The translations under genes were made by a program, and so were the position numbers. The notes below the pieces were generated by a model. That model did not search any database, was not told the origin of the DNA, and saw only the letters and a list, made by a program, of their open reading frames with translations. From TA-21 sp035620895 (GTDB taxonomy: Archaea > Thermoproteota > Nitrososphaeria > Nitrososphaerales > Nitrososphaeraceae): a stretch of 64,000 nt of DNA. The DNA is taken from contig DASPFY010000004.1 in assembly GCA_035620895.1 (NCBI GenBank), positions 62,001 through 126,000 of the forward strand, in the 5' to 3' direction. This document shows positions 53,372-63,394 of the stretch, one piece after another. Each line of letters begins with the position of its first letter. Within the stretch, counting starts at the first letter, position 1.

Positions 53372-54151
53372 ATGAAAATATCTGACGGCGCATATGTTTT
53401 GTTTTTTTATCAATCAAATAAGAATTGGTTAACAAGAGTAGAAAAAAACAAGAAACTTCATACGCATATAGGAATTATAGATTTTGATCACATATTAGGA
53501 CTTGAGTACGGTTCTTCTATCGTTACAGCCAAACAAAAAAAGGTTTACCTCATAGAGCCAACGATTTATGACTTTGTCATGAAATCAGATAGAAAGACCC
53601 AGATAGTATATCCCAAGGATTTAGGATATATAGCAATTAGAACTGGTTTGAAGAGTGGATCTAATGTTCTTGAAATAGGTACAGGAAGTGCTTCACTAAC
53701 TACTTTCTTCGCCAGTCTCGTAGAACCCTCAGGTCACGTTTTTACTTATGATGTTAATGAAGAATTTATGGAAATTGCAAACAAGAATCTCAAAAAATCA
53801 GGAATGGAAAAAAATGTTTCAATGTTTAAACATGATATAATGAAGGAAGGACTGCAACATTCTGACATTGATATTGCAATTATTGACCTAGGAGATCCCT
53901 GGAATGTATTACAGATTGTTCATAAGTGCCTCAAGAACAGTGGATCTGTTGCAATAATATGTCCAACTATGAATCAATTGGAAAAAACTGCTAAACACAT
54001 GTACGAAATAGGATTTACAGACATTGAAAGCACTGAAATACTGATCCGCAATATTGAGGCAAGAGAAGGTAAAACAAGGCCATCAATGCGGATGATTGGT
54101 CATACTACATATCTTATATTTGGTAGAAAAATTATAGATGGAATCATCTAA
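53372..54151 (+). CDS. trmI: tRNA (adenine57/58-N1)-methyltransferase TrmI
   Basis: SAM-dependent methylation of A57 and A58 in the T loop of tRNA. 259 residues; the N-terminal beta domain is followed by a SAM domain with NVLEIGTGSASLTTFFA near residue 98 and DLGDPW near residue 175. The ending RMIGHTTYLIFGRK is family-typical. ATG start, divergent from dph6. Confidence 0.93.
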   Translation: MKISDGAYVLFFYQSNKNWLTRVEKNKKLHTHIGIIDFDHILGLEYGSSIVTAKQKKVYLIEPTIYDFVMKSDRKTQIVYPKDLGYIAIRTGLKSGSNVLEIGTGSASLTTFFASLVEPSGHVFTYDVNEEFMEIANKNLKKSGMEKNVSMFKHDIMKEGLQHSDIDIAIIDLGDPWNVLQIVHKCLKNSGSVAIICPTMNQLEKTAKHMYEIGFTDIESTEILIRNIEAREGKTRPSMRMIGHTTYLIFGRKIIDGII

Positions 54152-54411
54152 TGTTAGAAATTAGTGTAACTAGACCGATGCCACAATAATTAATTTTATT
54201 TACTATGAGATTGTGCTTGACAAACACGGCATCTGTAGTATTAATTTGATAATCAGTAACCTCGAGTAGTTCATTTAATTAAGTTCAATCTTAAGTTCAT
54301 TCCTTTGGAGATAGATCATAACCGAGTAGGAGAACAATAGAATCTAGCTCATTATAGTAGAGCCTATCAAAACAAGTCAGAGAGCTATTCTTATAAGGTA
54401 CCGCCATAGAC

Positions 54412-54660
54412 TTGAATATGTTGGCAACCGAAGGTTATTGTGTAAAATGTAAAGCAAAAAGGCAGATGAAAGGCGAGTCACAGGTAATCATGAAAAATGG
54501 TAGACCTGCAACAAAGGGAACTTGCTCAATTTGTGGAACCAAGATGTTCAAGATAGGCGGTGGCCCGAGCAAAGCAGTAAAGAAAGGAAAGGCAAAACCA
54601 AAATCAAAATCAAAGGCAAAACCAAAATCAAAATCAAAGGCAAAACCAAGAAGACGATAA
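54412..54660 (+). CDS. DUF5679-type zinc protein with basic tail
   Basis: An 82-residue protein. Residues 1-50 form the DUF5679-type zinc domain with two CxxC pairs (CVKC and CSIC) and the GRPATKGTCSICGTKMFKI motif. The rest is a Lys/Ser/Pro tail (KPKSKSKA repeats) resembling histone H1 tails and may bind nucleic acid. The tail is coded by an exact 24-base tandem repeat. Confidence 0.85.
   Translation: MNMLATEGYCVKCKAKRQMKGESQVIMKNGRPATKGTCSICGTKMFKIGGGPSKAVKKGKAKPKSKSKAKPKSKSKAKPRRR
54591..54648 (+). repeat. 24-base tandem repeat in the DUF5679 tail
   Basis: Two identical 24-base units plus a 10-base partial third copy, each encoding AKPKSKSK. Exact identity suggests recent slippage or ongoing length change. 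Confidence 0.85.
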
Positions 54661-54730
54661 AATCCTAAATTTCTTTTTTATCTTTTTATTTTAAGAATTG
54701 TCATTTATTGAATAAGTGTATTAGTTCCAT

Positions 54731-55801
54731 CTATAAAGAAAATTTTTTTTCGATAAGATCTAATTTTTGAATGTTTCCGTAAGAAGATATCAATTCACGT
54801 AATCTATTTCTTGGAACTTCAGATTTTACTAATTCCCTGGCTATTTTTATTCCGTCATTTATGTCAGTAGTTTTTTCTCCTGCAATCAAGGCTACTGCTG
54901 CATTGAGAGCTACTATGTCTTGCTTTGCAGGAGTAGATTTTCCATAGATAGTTTGTAGTGTTGTCTTAACAGAGTCTTCGGCCGATTTAATTTGTACCTG
55001 ATCTTTTCCTACAATCTTCAGATCCAATAATTCGGGATCTACTTCATGTTTTTCAACTTTGCCTGATTTGACAATCAACATGATATTTCTTGAAGTATTT
55101 GACAGCTCATCCATGCCATCTAATGAATGAATAAGAAAAATTCGTTTGATAGTAGAATTGATCATTGCGTTCGATACAAGTTCGATAAAATTGGGATCAG
55201 AAATTCCAATCACTTGTGCCGTAATATTTGTACATGGATTACATAATGGCCCAATAATATTAAAAATTGTCCTAAAACCAAGGCGCTTTCTGATGCCAGA
55301 AATCCTTTTTAATTTAGGATGAAACTTAGGTGCGAATAAGAATGCGTAACCAAGTCTCTCAAGTGATTCTATGGCCCTTTTTTCTGGCATATTCAAATCA
55401 AATCCTATGGATTCAAAAAAATCTGCACTTCCAAACATTCCACTGGCAGATCTGTTCCCATGTTTTGCAACATTTATTCCTGAAGCTGACGCGACAAGTG
55501 ATGCAGCAGTACTGATATTAAAAGAATTAGCCATATCGCCACCCGTGCCGCAATTATCAATTAGTGCACCGTTAACTTTTGGAGCTATTTGAATGGAATG
55601 TCCAAGCATGATATCTCTTATTATTCTTAACTCATTGTAGTTAACACCCCTAAATGTTAACGCAGTAAGAAACGAAGCTATAGTAGAGTCTGGAATCTCG
55701 TCTGAGAAAATAAGATTTACTGAGTTTCTAAAATCAATCTCATCAATATCTTCCTTTGATAAAATTTTTCTCGTTTGTTTTTGCAGATATTCAGCGGACA
55801 T
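54731..55801 (-). CDS. trpD: Anthranilate phosphoribosyltransferase
   Basis: Second enzyme of tryptophan synthesis. 356 residues. NCGTGGDMANSFNIST near residue 85 is the PRPP-binding motif; AKHGNRSASGMFGSADFFE follows. Overlaps trpG by one base. trpE and other trp genes are not adjacent. Confidence 0.96.
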   Translation of the reverse strand: MSAEYLQKQTRKILSKEDIDEIDFRNSVNLIFSDEIPDSTIASFLTALTFRGVNYNELRIIRDIMLGHSIQIAPKVNGALIDNCGTGGDMANSFNISTAASLVASASGINVAKHGNRSASGMFGSADFFESIGFDLNMPEKRAIESLERLGYAFLFAPKFHPKLKRISGIRKRLGFRTIFNIIGPLCNPCTNITAQVIGISDPNFIELVSNAMINSTIKRIFLIHSLDGMDELSNTSRNIMLIVKSGKVEKHEVDPELLDLKIVGKDQVQIKSAEDSVKTTLQTIYGKSTPAKQDIVALNAAVALIAGEKTTDINDGIKIARELVKSEVPRNRLRELISSYGNIQKLDLIEKKFSL

Positions 55802-56391
55802 TATTTTTTCAGAATATCTATGAAATTTTCCAATATGTGATAACCATTTCTTGTTAGCACGGACTCTGGATGAAATTGAACACCGTAGATAGGATATTTT
55901 TTGTGTTTCAAACCCATAATCTCCGAATCATCAAGTGAGATTGCCGTTACTTCTAAGCAAGCAGGAAAATTTTCTCTTGATGCTACCAGCGAATGATACC
56001 TTGTTGCTACAAATGGATTTGCCAGTTTTTCAAACAGTTCATTGTCCAAATATTTTATTTTGCTCGTTTTTCCGTGTCTTACAACATTTGCATTGATAAC
56101 TCTGCCGCCATACACATGAACTATACCTTGATGACCAAGACATACGCCTAATATTGGAATTTTTGGTCCAATAGTTTCAATAATATCTCCACATATCCCA
56201 AAAGACTTCCTATCTGCCGGATGCCCAGGACCGGGGGATAGCACTATTCCATCAGGCTGCATTTTTTTTATATCTTTGATAGTAATTTTGTTATTGCGAA
56301 AAACGATTGGCTTTGTTGAAAGCTTACCGAATAGTTGAGCAATATTGTAAACAAATGAATCATAATTATCGATTATCAAAATTTTTTTCAT
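55801..56391 (-). CDS. trpG: Anthranilate synthase glutamine amidotransferase
   Basis: Supplies ammonia to anthranilate synthase. 196 residues; the class I amidotransferase triad is visible: GVCLGHQG (Cys near residue 79) and FHPESVL near residue 174. ATG start with trpD directly downstream. The catalytic trpE partner is not seen; trpG may also serve folate synthesis. Confidence 0.93.
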   Translation of the reverse strand: MKKILIIDNYDSFVYNIAQLFGKLSTKPIVFRNNKITIKDIKKMQPDGIVLSPGPGHPADRKSFGICGDIIETIGPKIPILGVCLGHQGIVHVYGGRVINANVVRHGKTSKIKYLDNELFEKLANPFVATRYHSLVASRENFPACLEVTAISLDDSEIMGLKHKKYPIYGVQFHPESVLTRNGYHILENFIDILKK

Positions 56392-56592
56392 ATCAGAACA
56401 CCGTGATTTATGATTTCATCTCGTAATGTTAGTTTTTAGCAACTATTGATATTTAATGTTTATAAATTGACTGTACGCAAATCATTCCTCTATAAGTTAT
56501 TGAATCATAGAATTATTTCTCTGGAAATGAGTTGTAAAAATCAATTAATAATACATTAAATAATCCTTCATTTCCAGTAAAAACATTGAGAA

Positions 56593-57639
56593 ATGGTAAG
56601 AGTATTCATAAATGGATATGGAAATATTGGTAGGAGAGTAGCATCTGCATTTTCTCATGACAAAGATATTCAATTTGTGGGAATAGGGAAATATTCAATT
56701 GATGAGAAATTAGATGAAGCTATAACAAAGAAATTTCCAGTCTATGTTCCCGAAGAAAAAATGCGAGAGTTTAGACAAAGAGGTTATGATATTTCTGGGA
56801 CAATCCCTGATGCAATTAAACAATCTGACCTTGTAATTGATGCTGCCAAGGATGGATTTGGTTTTGGCAATAAAGTAAATCTCTATATACCCATGAATAA
56901 ACCTGCTATTTTTCAAGGAGGCGAAGATAGAACGGGTGAAAAAAAAGTTGCAGATATCATTCACAATTCGAGGATCAATTATGACAAGGTTATTAATCAA
57001 AAATATGTCATACAAGGCAGCTGCAATGTCTCAGGGATGGGTAGAATAATGCAACCTATGATCGAAAAGTTTGCAGATGAAATACAACGATACGATGTTA
57101 CATTAATAAGGAGATGGGCAGATTTGGAGGATACAAAAGAAGTTAAGGATTCTATAGAGTGGGATAAAAATCCACATCATCAAGATGACGTTAAGTCGTT
57201 TCTTCCATCAGTAAAACTATATGTCGAAGCATATAAGGTTCCGTCAAGGATGATGCATCTTCATCAAATGACAATTAGATTCAAAAATAAAGTACCTTAT
57301 TTTGATTCGATATCTGACATTTATCATGACGAGTTCGGAGTAGCTGTTCTCAGTAAAGCAAAAGGTACAGCAGACATTCGGCTTAAAGCACGTGAGTTTG
57401 GTTTTGAACATGACGATACCAATATGGTCCACATTCACGAGGAGACAATGAGGAAAAATGATGATACTTTAAAAATTCTTTACTCCGATGATCAGACAGG
57501 TATCGTAATTCCTGAAAATCACCTTCTGTTTCAATCGATGATGTTTGGCAGACCAAAGAATGAAGCATATAAGCGAACTGATTCGCTATTCCAAATAAGT
57601 AAGAAAAGAGACATGCTTGAAAAGCAATTTGGAGGATAA
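56593..57639 (+). CDS. gap: Type II glyceraldehyde-3-phosphate dehydrogenase
   Basis: Archaeal tetrameric GAPDH, 348 residues. N-terminal NAD(P) fold VFINGYGNIGRRVA, then the catalytic cysteine region GSCNVSGMGR near residue 141 and a typical HLHQMTIRF stretch. In gluconeogenesis it would reduce 1,3-bisphosphoglycerate. The RNase P RNA gene lies 172 bases downstream. Confidence 0.94.
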   Translation: MVRVFINGYGNIGRRVASAFSHDKDIQFVGIGKYSIDEKLDEAITKKFPVYVPEEKMREFRQRGYDISGTIPDAIKQSDLVIDAAKDGFGFGNKVNLYIPMNKPAIFQGGEDRTGEKKVADIIHNSRINYDKVINQKYVIQGSCNVSGMGRIMQPMIEKFADEIQRYDVTLIRRWADLEDTKEVKDSIEWDKNPHHQDDVKSFLPSVKLYVEAYKVPSRMMHLHQMTIRFKNKVPYFDSISDIYHDEFGVAVLSKAKGTADIRLKAREFGFEHDDTNMVHIHEETMRKNDDTLKILYSDDQTGIVIPENHLLFQSMMFGRPKNEAYKRTDSLFQISKKRDMLEKQFGG

Positions 57640-57811
57640 GAAATCAATTAATACCGACTCTAATAATTTCATATAAGTAATACCTCAGTTGGTGTAAAGT
57701 TTTAATCAATCTAACCAATTGCTTTAGTGAACACGAAACAATTAGAATATGACCCCTCGTTAAACGGTTTAAGATAACAAAGATTTTTTTAGTCATCCCC
57801 CTTAATTTTAT

Positions 57812-58100
57812 TGTGTTAGCTAGCGTGTGGGTCACTCGAAAGAGAGGAAACTCCTCCCTCATAACAGGCACTCAAATTAGCGATAATTAGGTGGAGACGC
57901 CTGGCTACGGAACAGAAAGGAAATCCAGTTGATCAAAATGATGATGATGGTGAATAGCCTGAAGATGTCAATACTGGAATGAAACCGCCGACCTGAGTGG
58001 AGCAAGGACAAAAAGGGGTTAACATTCCTGTATGATCCCAGGTTGACCGCTCAGTGGAATCCCACTTAAAACAAAAGGAGGGTTACAGCTAGCAAACACA
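57812..58100 (+). ncRNA. rnpB: RNase P RNA
   Basis: A 289-base structured RNA that cuts tRNA precursors. The ends form a 12-of-13 base-pair P1 helix: TGTGTTAGCTAGC at 57812-57824 pairs with GCTAGCAAACACA at 58088-58100. Conserved RNase P elements are present: AGAGGAAACTCC (57843-57854), ACAGAAA (57912-57918, the CR-IV box) and a 3-prime GGGTTACAG. A run of seven Ts follows. The protein partner Rnp1 is encoded in the ribosomal cluster. The overlapping minus-strand reading frame at 57644-57871 is not a gene. Confidence 0.85.
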
Positions 58101-58107
58101 TTTTTTT
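58101..58107 (+). terminator. Poly-T run after the RNase P RNA
   Basis: Seven Ts directly after the P1 helix, the usual archaeal intrinsic stop. Confidence 0.5.
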
Positions 58108-58336
58108 GAATGACATCGATTTAGTTACCAAAAAGTGATACTAAATGAGATATACTAAATTTTGCAAAGGATCTGAATGATGAAAGTAAATGATTATAAG
58201 ATTTTACCAAGTTAAGATATGTGATTTCGATTTATACTCAAAAGCTAAACTAAACTAAAAAATTATAAAATTGTGTATAAATTATACTCGTGCTATCAGG
58301 AAACAATTGGAACTAAAGACTATTAAAAAAAATTTG

Positions 58337-59386
58337 TTATTTCCTTGCTTTCCACAAGACAAATACTGATACTGCTGCCATCATACCTGCAAGAATTATA
58401 AGTACCTGTAGTGGAAATCCACCCGTTGCTGTGGTAGTTCCTTCAGGAGCGTTCTCGGTGACAAATGCAATTTCAGAGTTTCCACTTTTAGATACGGTTG
58501 CAAAGCCACCAATTTGAATTTGACCACTTGGGGGAGGATGACTTGCATGGACATCGACATTTGTACCATTTATTACTGCATTTGCATCAGATTCTTTTGC
58601 TTCCATAACTCCTTCTCTAAAGCTACTTTCACCTAATGAGAATATTGAAACTACACGTGACCCTCCCAATTCTTGGAATCCTGAACCGGCTGTCGAAGCT
58701 TGGCTGCCCGTTGGGTCAAACAAGAAATGCCAACGCTCCATGGGGGTACTAATATCTTCAAAATCAAATAATGGGGTTTTGAATATCTCATTTGCTTCAC
58801 TTGAATTCAGTTGCTGTGCTAATTCAGGAAATTTAACTTGAAGTAAACTTAATGGATAGTTAATACTCATATTACCAATGTTAGGTACTTGGAGATCAAG
58901 AGGTCTAGAAGTATGAAATCCTCTCCAGTCTAAATCAACCAAAGCACCTGCCGATTCAGAATCATTGCTCGGAAGAGTGAATCCGGTTATGCTTGGTGTA
59001 AAGACCACCTTGTATGACACACTCAACCTGTCGGTACTTCCCTTCAGCGTTCCAGTGTAATCAACTGTAGCATTTTCAATTGAGATCGGACTTTGCTTTT
59101 CCGTAAAGATATCCTTATTTATGCCCGAGATTAGTTCAGCCATTCCTGGAGTAGAAGCATTTGCTTTAAATGTTACATTTTCATTAACCGTAGATAATTT
59201 TTTTCCTAGCTCACTTGTCGGGTCAAATTGCAATGTAATAAACCGATTGGCAGTAAATACTGGCTCAGCTTGATTTAGTTGAGGAGATAATACGGTCGTC
59301 ATTTGAACTGCATAAGAATTCGGGCCAATAGATGTAACTGTGAATGTTACCAAGAAAACTACAATAATGACTCTGAAACTATTCAC
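58337..59386 (-). CDS. Secreted protein with C-terminal membrane anchor
   Basis: A 349-residue protein with an N-terminal signal (about residues 4-27) and a single C-terminal hydrophobic span (LQVLIILAGMMAAVSVFVLW) followed by KARK. That is an archaeal cell-surface layout. The middle looks beta-rich and contains Asn sequons (NMS, NGT). GTG start. I cannot assign a named family. Confidence 0.7.
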   Translation of the reverse strand: MNSFRVIIVVFLVTFTVTSIGPNSYAVQMTTVLSPQLNQAEPVFTANRFITLQFDPTSELGKKLSTVNENVTFKANASTPGMAELISGINKDIFTEKQSPISIENATVDYTGTLKGSTDRLSVSYKVVFTPSITGFTLPSNDSESAGALVDLDWRGFHTSRPLDLQVPNIGNMSINYPLSLLQVKFPELAQQLNSSEANEIFKTPLFDFEDISTPMERWHFLFDPTGSQASTAGSGFQELGGSRVVSIFSLGESSFREGVMEAKESDANAVINGTNVDVHASHPPPSGQIQIGGFATVSKSGNSEIAFVTENAPEGTTTATGGFPLQVLIILAGMMAAVSVFVLWKARK

Positions 59387-59571
59387 AGGGTAGAGACTAA
59401 TTCAACCGTTTATAATCTTTATCGAATATACTGGCTTTTTGACATATAGACAAATTTCATTCACGATAGTCCTTCCAAGTTGTATGATTCATAGATATCA
59501 TGATGTCAATATCATGATGTTCAATTTAGGAATATTTAAAAAAGTAGTAGGTCAATTAGTGTTCTTTTATT

Positions 59572-60495
59572 TTGATTGCACTATTAGCGGGAGGAACAGG
59601 ATCGGTAAAACTAGCGCGAGGATTATCTAAGACAACTAATGAGTTGGCGGTGGTCTCAAATGTTGCAGACAACATTTGGCTGCATGGGCTTTACATATGT
59701 CCAGACATTGATACGGTAATGTATGGTTTGGCTGGTCTCCTAGACAAACGCAGGGGATGGGGTATCACAGATGATACATTTGTTTTTATGGAACAAATGA
59801 AGAGACTTGAACAAGATTATTGGTTTAAAGTTGGCGATAAGGATCTAGCTCTTCATACTGTCAGAACTAATTTTCTAAAAGACGGAAAATCTCTTTCTTG
59901 GATTACCGAATGGATTCGAAAAAAACTGTCGGTTTCAGCTGTCATTATTCCTGCTTCAGATAATCATTTTGAAACTAGAATAGAAACTCCAATCGGCGAT
60001 ATGCATATTCAAGAATATTGGGTCAAATATCATGCAGAGTTAAGTATTTTAAACATAAGATACAAAGGGATTGAACAAGCAATTCCAAGTGGCAAGGCGC
60101 TTGAAACTATTAGAAATTCTGACATAATAGTAATTGCTCCAGGGAATCCAATTTCGAGTATTGGTCCAATAACTTCAATACCCGCGATCCGAAAGGAACT
60201 TTCCTCGAGAAAGGAAAAAGTAGTCGCAGTTAGTCCGCTAATTGGGAATGCAGCACTTAGTGGCCCGGCTTCAAAGTACATGCATGCAATGGGTATAGAA
60301 TCGTCTCCAATTGGAATAGCTTCTCATTATGCGGACGTTGTATCGAATTTGGTAATCTCTGAATCTGACAAGGAATATGAAAATCAGATTAGGAACATTG
60401 GAGTCAACGTCCACAAGACTAATATTATCATGGACAATGAGCAGGACGAAATTAATTTGTCCAATTATATACTAAATCTTTTCAATAAGCATTAA
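59572..60495 (+). CDS. cofD: 2-phospho-L-lactate transferase CofD
   Basis: Joins the lactyl-phospho-guanosine donor to Fo in F420 synthesis. 307 residues; LLAGGTGSVKLARGL at the N-terminus and the SNVADNIWLHGLYICPDIDTVMYGL stretch are CofD-specific. TTG start. cofC follows after 2 bases. Confidence 0.94.
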   Translation: MIALLAGGTGSVKLARGLSKTTNELAVVSNVADNIWLHGLYICPDIDTVMYGLAGLLDKRRGWGITDDTFVFMEQMKRLEQDYWFKVGDKDLALHTVRTNFLKDGKSLSWITEWIRKKLSVSAVIIPASDNHFETRIETPIGDMHIQEYWVKYHAELSILNIRYKGIEQAIPSGKALETIRNSDIIVIAPGNPISSIGPITSIPAIRKELSSRKEKVVAVSPLIGNAALSGPASKYMHAMGIESSPIGIASHYADVVSNLVISESDKEYENQIRNIGVNVHKTNIIMDNEQDEINLSNYILNLFNKH

Positions 60496-60497
60496 CT

Positions 60498-61133
60498 ATG
60501 AAAATCATAGCATTAATTCCAGTTAAACAGTTTGAATTAAGCAAGACGAGATTGGAACTTACTAGGAATCAAAAAAATGTATTAACTGAATTGATGCTAA
60601 AATCAACAATCATTAATCTGAAAAAATGTAGAAGTATCTCCTCAATAGTAACTATTTCGGCAGATGAGAAGGTAGAAAAAATTTCTAATTATTATGACGT
60701 CAAATTCCTTTTTTCAAAGGAAAAAGGAGTGAATTATGCTGTTGAGATTGGTGATATTTACTGTAAAGAAAACCTAGTTAATACAAATATCGTAGTGCCT
60801 ATAGATTTGATCTTTCTAGATCCATATGAGGTTGAACTATTGTTATCAATGTCTAGAAAATTTCACAAATGTTCTATCATTGTTCCTTCTTTGAGAATGG
60901 ACGGAACAAACGTACTGATAAGACGGCCTTTTAACTTGTATGAGACCTCCTATGATAATAATAGTTATTACAACCATATCTATTCCTCAAAAAAGACCGG
61001 TGCACGAACCATAGTTGCCGAGTCCGTAAACTTGGCAGAAGATCTAGATACAATGGAGGATTATGAGAGAATCACAGCTAATCCAATCAACAAGCTTTCT
61101 AGGTTAATTTCTAGAATACGGAACGTGATATGA
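60498..61133 (+). CDS. cofC: 2-phospho-L-lactate guanylyltransferase CofC
   Basis: Makes the nucleotide-activated donor used by CofD. 211 residues, with the nucleotide-binding start IALIPVKQFELSKTRL and the VPIDLIFLDPYE acidic motif near residue 100. Co-transcribed with cofD. F420 is needed by LLM-type reductases such as the one at 31.8 kb. Confidence 0.93.
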   Translation: MKIIALIPVKQFELSKTRLELTRNQKNVLTELMLKSTIINLKKCRSISSIVTISADEKVEKISNYYDVKFLFSKEKGVNYAVEIGDIYCKENLVNTNIVVPIDLIFLDPYEVELLLSMSRKFHKCSIIVPSLRMDGTNVLIRRPFNLYETSYDNNSYYNHIYSSKKTGARTIVAESVNLAEDLDTMEDYERITANPINKLSRLISRIRNVI

Positions 61134-61185
61134 AAAAGCTCTTACAGTATAATTTGTGAAGATGAGAATATGGAAAAATAAAAAA

Positions 61186-61788
61186 TTACGTGATGCTTGG
61201 AAGGTTTGTCCTTGTAAATTTTGAAATCATACCATTGAATGCAAAGTTAACAATCAGAAACCATCCCCACAAATATATCTGCCCGACTTCTCTACATGGT
61301 CCTTTATGAGTTCCATCTGGATTCTGTTTTATGTCATTGTTTACGTTCTCTTGAGTACATGTTATGAATGGAATTACAGGGTGGATCGGAGAAAGTGCTA
61401 CTACTCCTCCAAAAATCTGCGGGAAAACTAGGATCCATAGCAGAAATGATGGAATCATATAAATAAACATAGGTTTCATTTGCTGTTGCTGGACTTCCAG
61501 GTTCATTTTATTAACATATGCCTGCTTTTTCTTTAGTTCTGCGATCTGGGCTTTATCTTGCTTTTTGACAGCGGCCATCATCTGTTTTCTAAATTCAACT
61601 GATTCTTTCATTATTTTACTCATTTTTTCAATATCAGTAGTTTTCTTTCTAAGAAATGCAAATGCTATGTTCATCGCTATGGCTATAAGAGCAGCTACAA
61701 TCATTGAAGTAAATGAGAATGGGAAGGGTGGATTTTCAGAATAATGAGTAGACCACAGTAACTGCATGATGATTAAGCCAAAATCCAT
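61186..61788 (-). CDS. EMC3/YidC-like membrane protein (DUF106)
   Basis: A 200-residue membrane protein with three main hydrophobic segments (about residues 22-47, 107-130 and 170-190) and a cytoplasmic coiled coil between the first two (KMSKIMKESVEFRKQMM). This is the archaeal DUF106/Ylp1 layout, related to YidC and EMC3 insertases. The likely role is membrane-protein insertion. ATG start. Confidence 0.88.
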   Translation of the reverse strand: MDFGLIIMQLLWSTHYSENPPFPFSFTSMIVAALIAIAMNIAFAFLRKKTTDIEKMSKIMKESVEFRKQMMAAVKKQDKAQIAELKKKQAYVNKMNLEVQQQQMKPMFIYMIPSFLLWILVFPQIFGGVVALSPIHPVIPFITCTQENVNNDIKQNPDGTHKGPCREVGQIYLWGWFLIVNFAFNGMISKFTRTNLPSIT

Positions 61789-61975
61789 TTAGAGTTCTCC
61801 ATGAAACCTCTACGTTTCAGAAAGAAATCAGTTAGAAGCGGCTTATAAGGATTTCAGTTTAACAAAAAACAATAGTAGGATTATGTTATCCAAGAATATC
61901 TATTATAGTAGATTCACATTCAGGCAGACATCATTCCATATATGTGACTGACGCAACCTGTACCCACTGTTCTAT

Positions 61976-63373
61976 TTATCCTACTGAACCTTCCATTTCT
62001 AACTTTAACAATCGGTTTAATTCTACTGCGTATTCCATTGGTAGCTCTTTTGTGAATGGTTCCATAAAGCCACCTACGATTAATGATAATGCGTCAGATT
62101 CTGAAAATCCCCTACTCATAAGATAGAATATTTGATCCTCGCCTATCTTACCCACCGTTGCTTCATGAGATATAGTAGCATCATCTTCATTTACTTCTAC
62201 ATATGGATATGTGTCGGTTCTAGAGTTCTTGTCAAGAAGTAATGCATCGCATCGGACATTAGATTTAACACCGGTTGCACCTTTTGCCACATGTAATAGG
62301 CCTCTATAAGTGGTGCGTCCCGCATCTTTACTTACAGATTTACTTGTAATTCTAGATGTTGTATCGGGAGCAAGATGCACAGCTTTTGCTCCAGCATCCT
62401 GATGTTGCCCACTGCCTGCAAAAGCAATTGAAATTACTTCAGCATGTGCTCGTTTACCAAGCATGTAGACACCCGGATATTTCATTGTTAACTTACTTCC
62501 AAGATTGCCATCAATCCACTCAACTGTTGCATTCTCATATGCATACGCCCTCTTTGTGACCAAGTTGTACACATCTTTGCTCCAATTTTGAATAGTAGTA
62601 TATCTTATTTTTGCACCTCTCTTTGCGATTAGCTCTACAACTGCAGAATGAAGTGATTCGGTTGTATATACCGGAGCTGTGCATCCTTCTATATAGTGTA
62701 CCTCTGCACCTTCATCAGCTATGATAAGGGTCCTTTCAAACTGACCAATATTTTCCGCATTGATTCTGAAATATGCTTGAAGAGGAAGTTCAATCTTTAC
62801 ATTTCGTGGAACATAAATGAATGATCCGCCGGACCATACAGCACTGTTTAAAGCTGCAAATTTGTTATCTTCAGGAGGAATAACCTTACCAAAGTGTTTC
62901 TTTAAAATATCGGGGTATTTCTTTACGGCAGTATCAGTATCTACAAATATTACCCCTTGTTTTTCCAAATCTTCTCGGAGATTATGATATACAACCTCTG
63001 ATTCGTATTGTGCACCAACTCCCGCAAGGAATTTTCTTTCTGCTTCAGGAATTCCTAATTTTTCAAAAGTATTCCTTACTGATTCTGGAACTTCTTCCCA
63101 ACTCTTACTTTGTTTCTCAGATGCTTTAGCATAGTAGTAAATATTCTGAAAATCGATATGTGATAGATCGCCACCCCAGTTTGGCATGGGTTTGCTAAGA
63201 AAAACTTCATAAGCGCGTAGTCTAAATTCTCGCATCCAGTCTGGCTCACCCTTCAGTTTGCTAATTTCTTCAACTGTTCCCCTTGAAAGTCCCTTCTTAC
63301 TTAAATATACGTACAGCTCTGTAGAATCCTTGAAGTCATACTTACTATAATCCATATTCAGATCTGAGGTCAT
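61976..63373 (-). CDS. sufB: Fe-S cluster assembly scaffold SufB
   Basis: 465-residue SufB scaffold protein of the SUF Fe-S pathway. Typical strands include NWSKDVYNLVTKRAYAYENATVEWIDGN and SHEATVGKIGEDQIFYLMSRG near the C-terminus. sufC and sufD are not adjacent, which is unusual. An inverted repeat lies in its promoter. ATG start. Confidence 0.94.
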   Translation of the reverse strand: MTSDLNMDYSKYDFKDSTELYVYLSKKGLSRGTVEEISKLKGEPDWMREFRLRAYEVFLSKPMPNWGGDLSHIDFQNIYYYAKASEKQSKSWEEVPESVRNTFEKLGIPEAERKFLAGVGAQYESEVVYHNLREDLEKQGVIFVDTDTAVKKYPDILKKHFGKVIPPEDNKFAALNSAVWSGGSFIYVPRNVKIELPLQAYFRINAENIGQFERTLIIADEGAEVHYIEGCTAPVYTTESLHSAVVELIAKRGAKIRYTTIQNWSKDVYNLVTKRAYAYENATVEWIDGNLGSKLTMKYPGVYMLGKRAHAEVISIAFAGSGQHQDAGAKAVHLAPDTTSRITSKSVSKDAGRTTYRGLLHVAKGATGVKSNVRCDALLLDKNSRTDTYPYVEVNEDDATISHEATVGKIGEDQIFYLMSRGFSESDALSLIVGGFMEPFTKELPMEYAVELNRLLKLEMEGSVG

Positions 63374-63381
63374 TAAAAATT

Positions 63382-63394
63382 ATAACGTCGTTAT
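63382..63394. promoter_or_regulatory. Inverted repeat in the sufB promoter
   Basis: ATAACG and CGTTAT are separated by one base, 8 bases before the sufB ATG. A TATA-like stretch lies farther upstream near 63400-63410. The position between box A and the start fits a repressor site. Confidence 0.5.

Noticed and set aside
57644..57871. 75-residue minus-strand reading frame
   Set aside because: It overlaps the start of the RNase P RNA gene and has no protein-like pattern.
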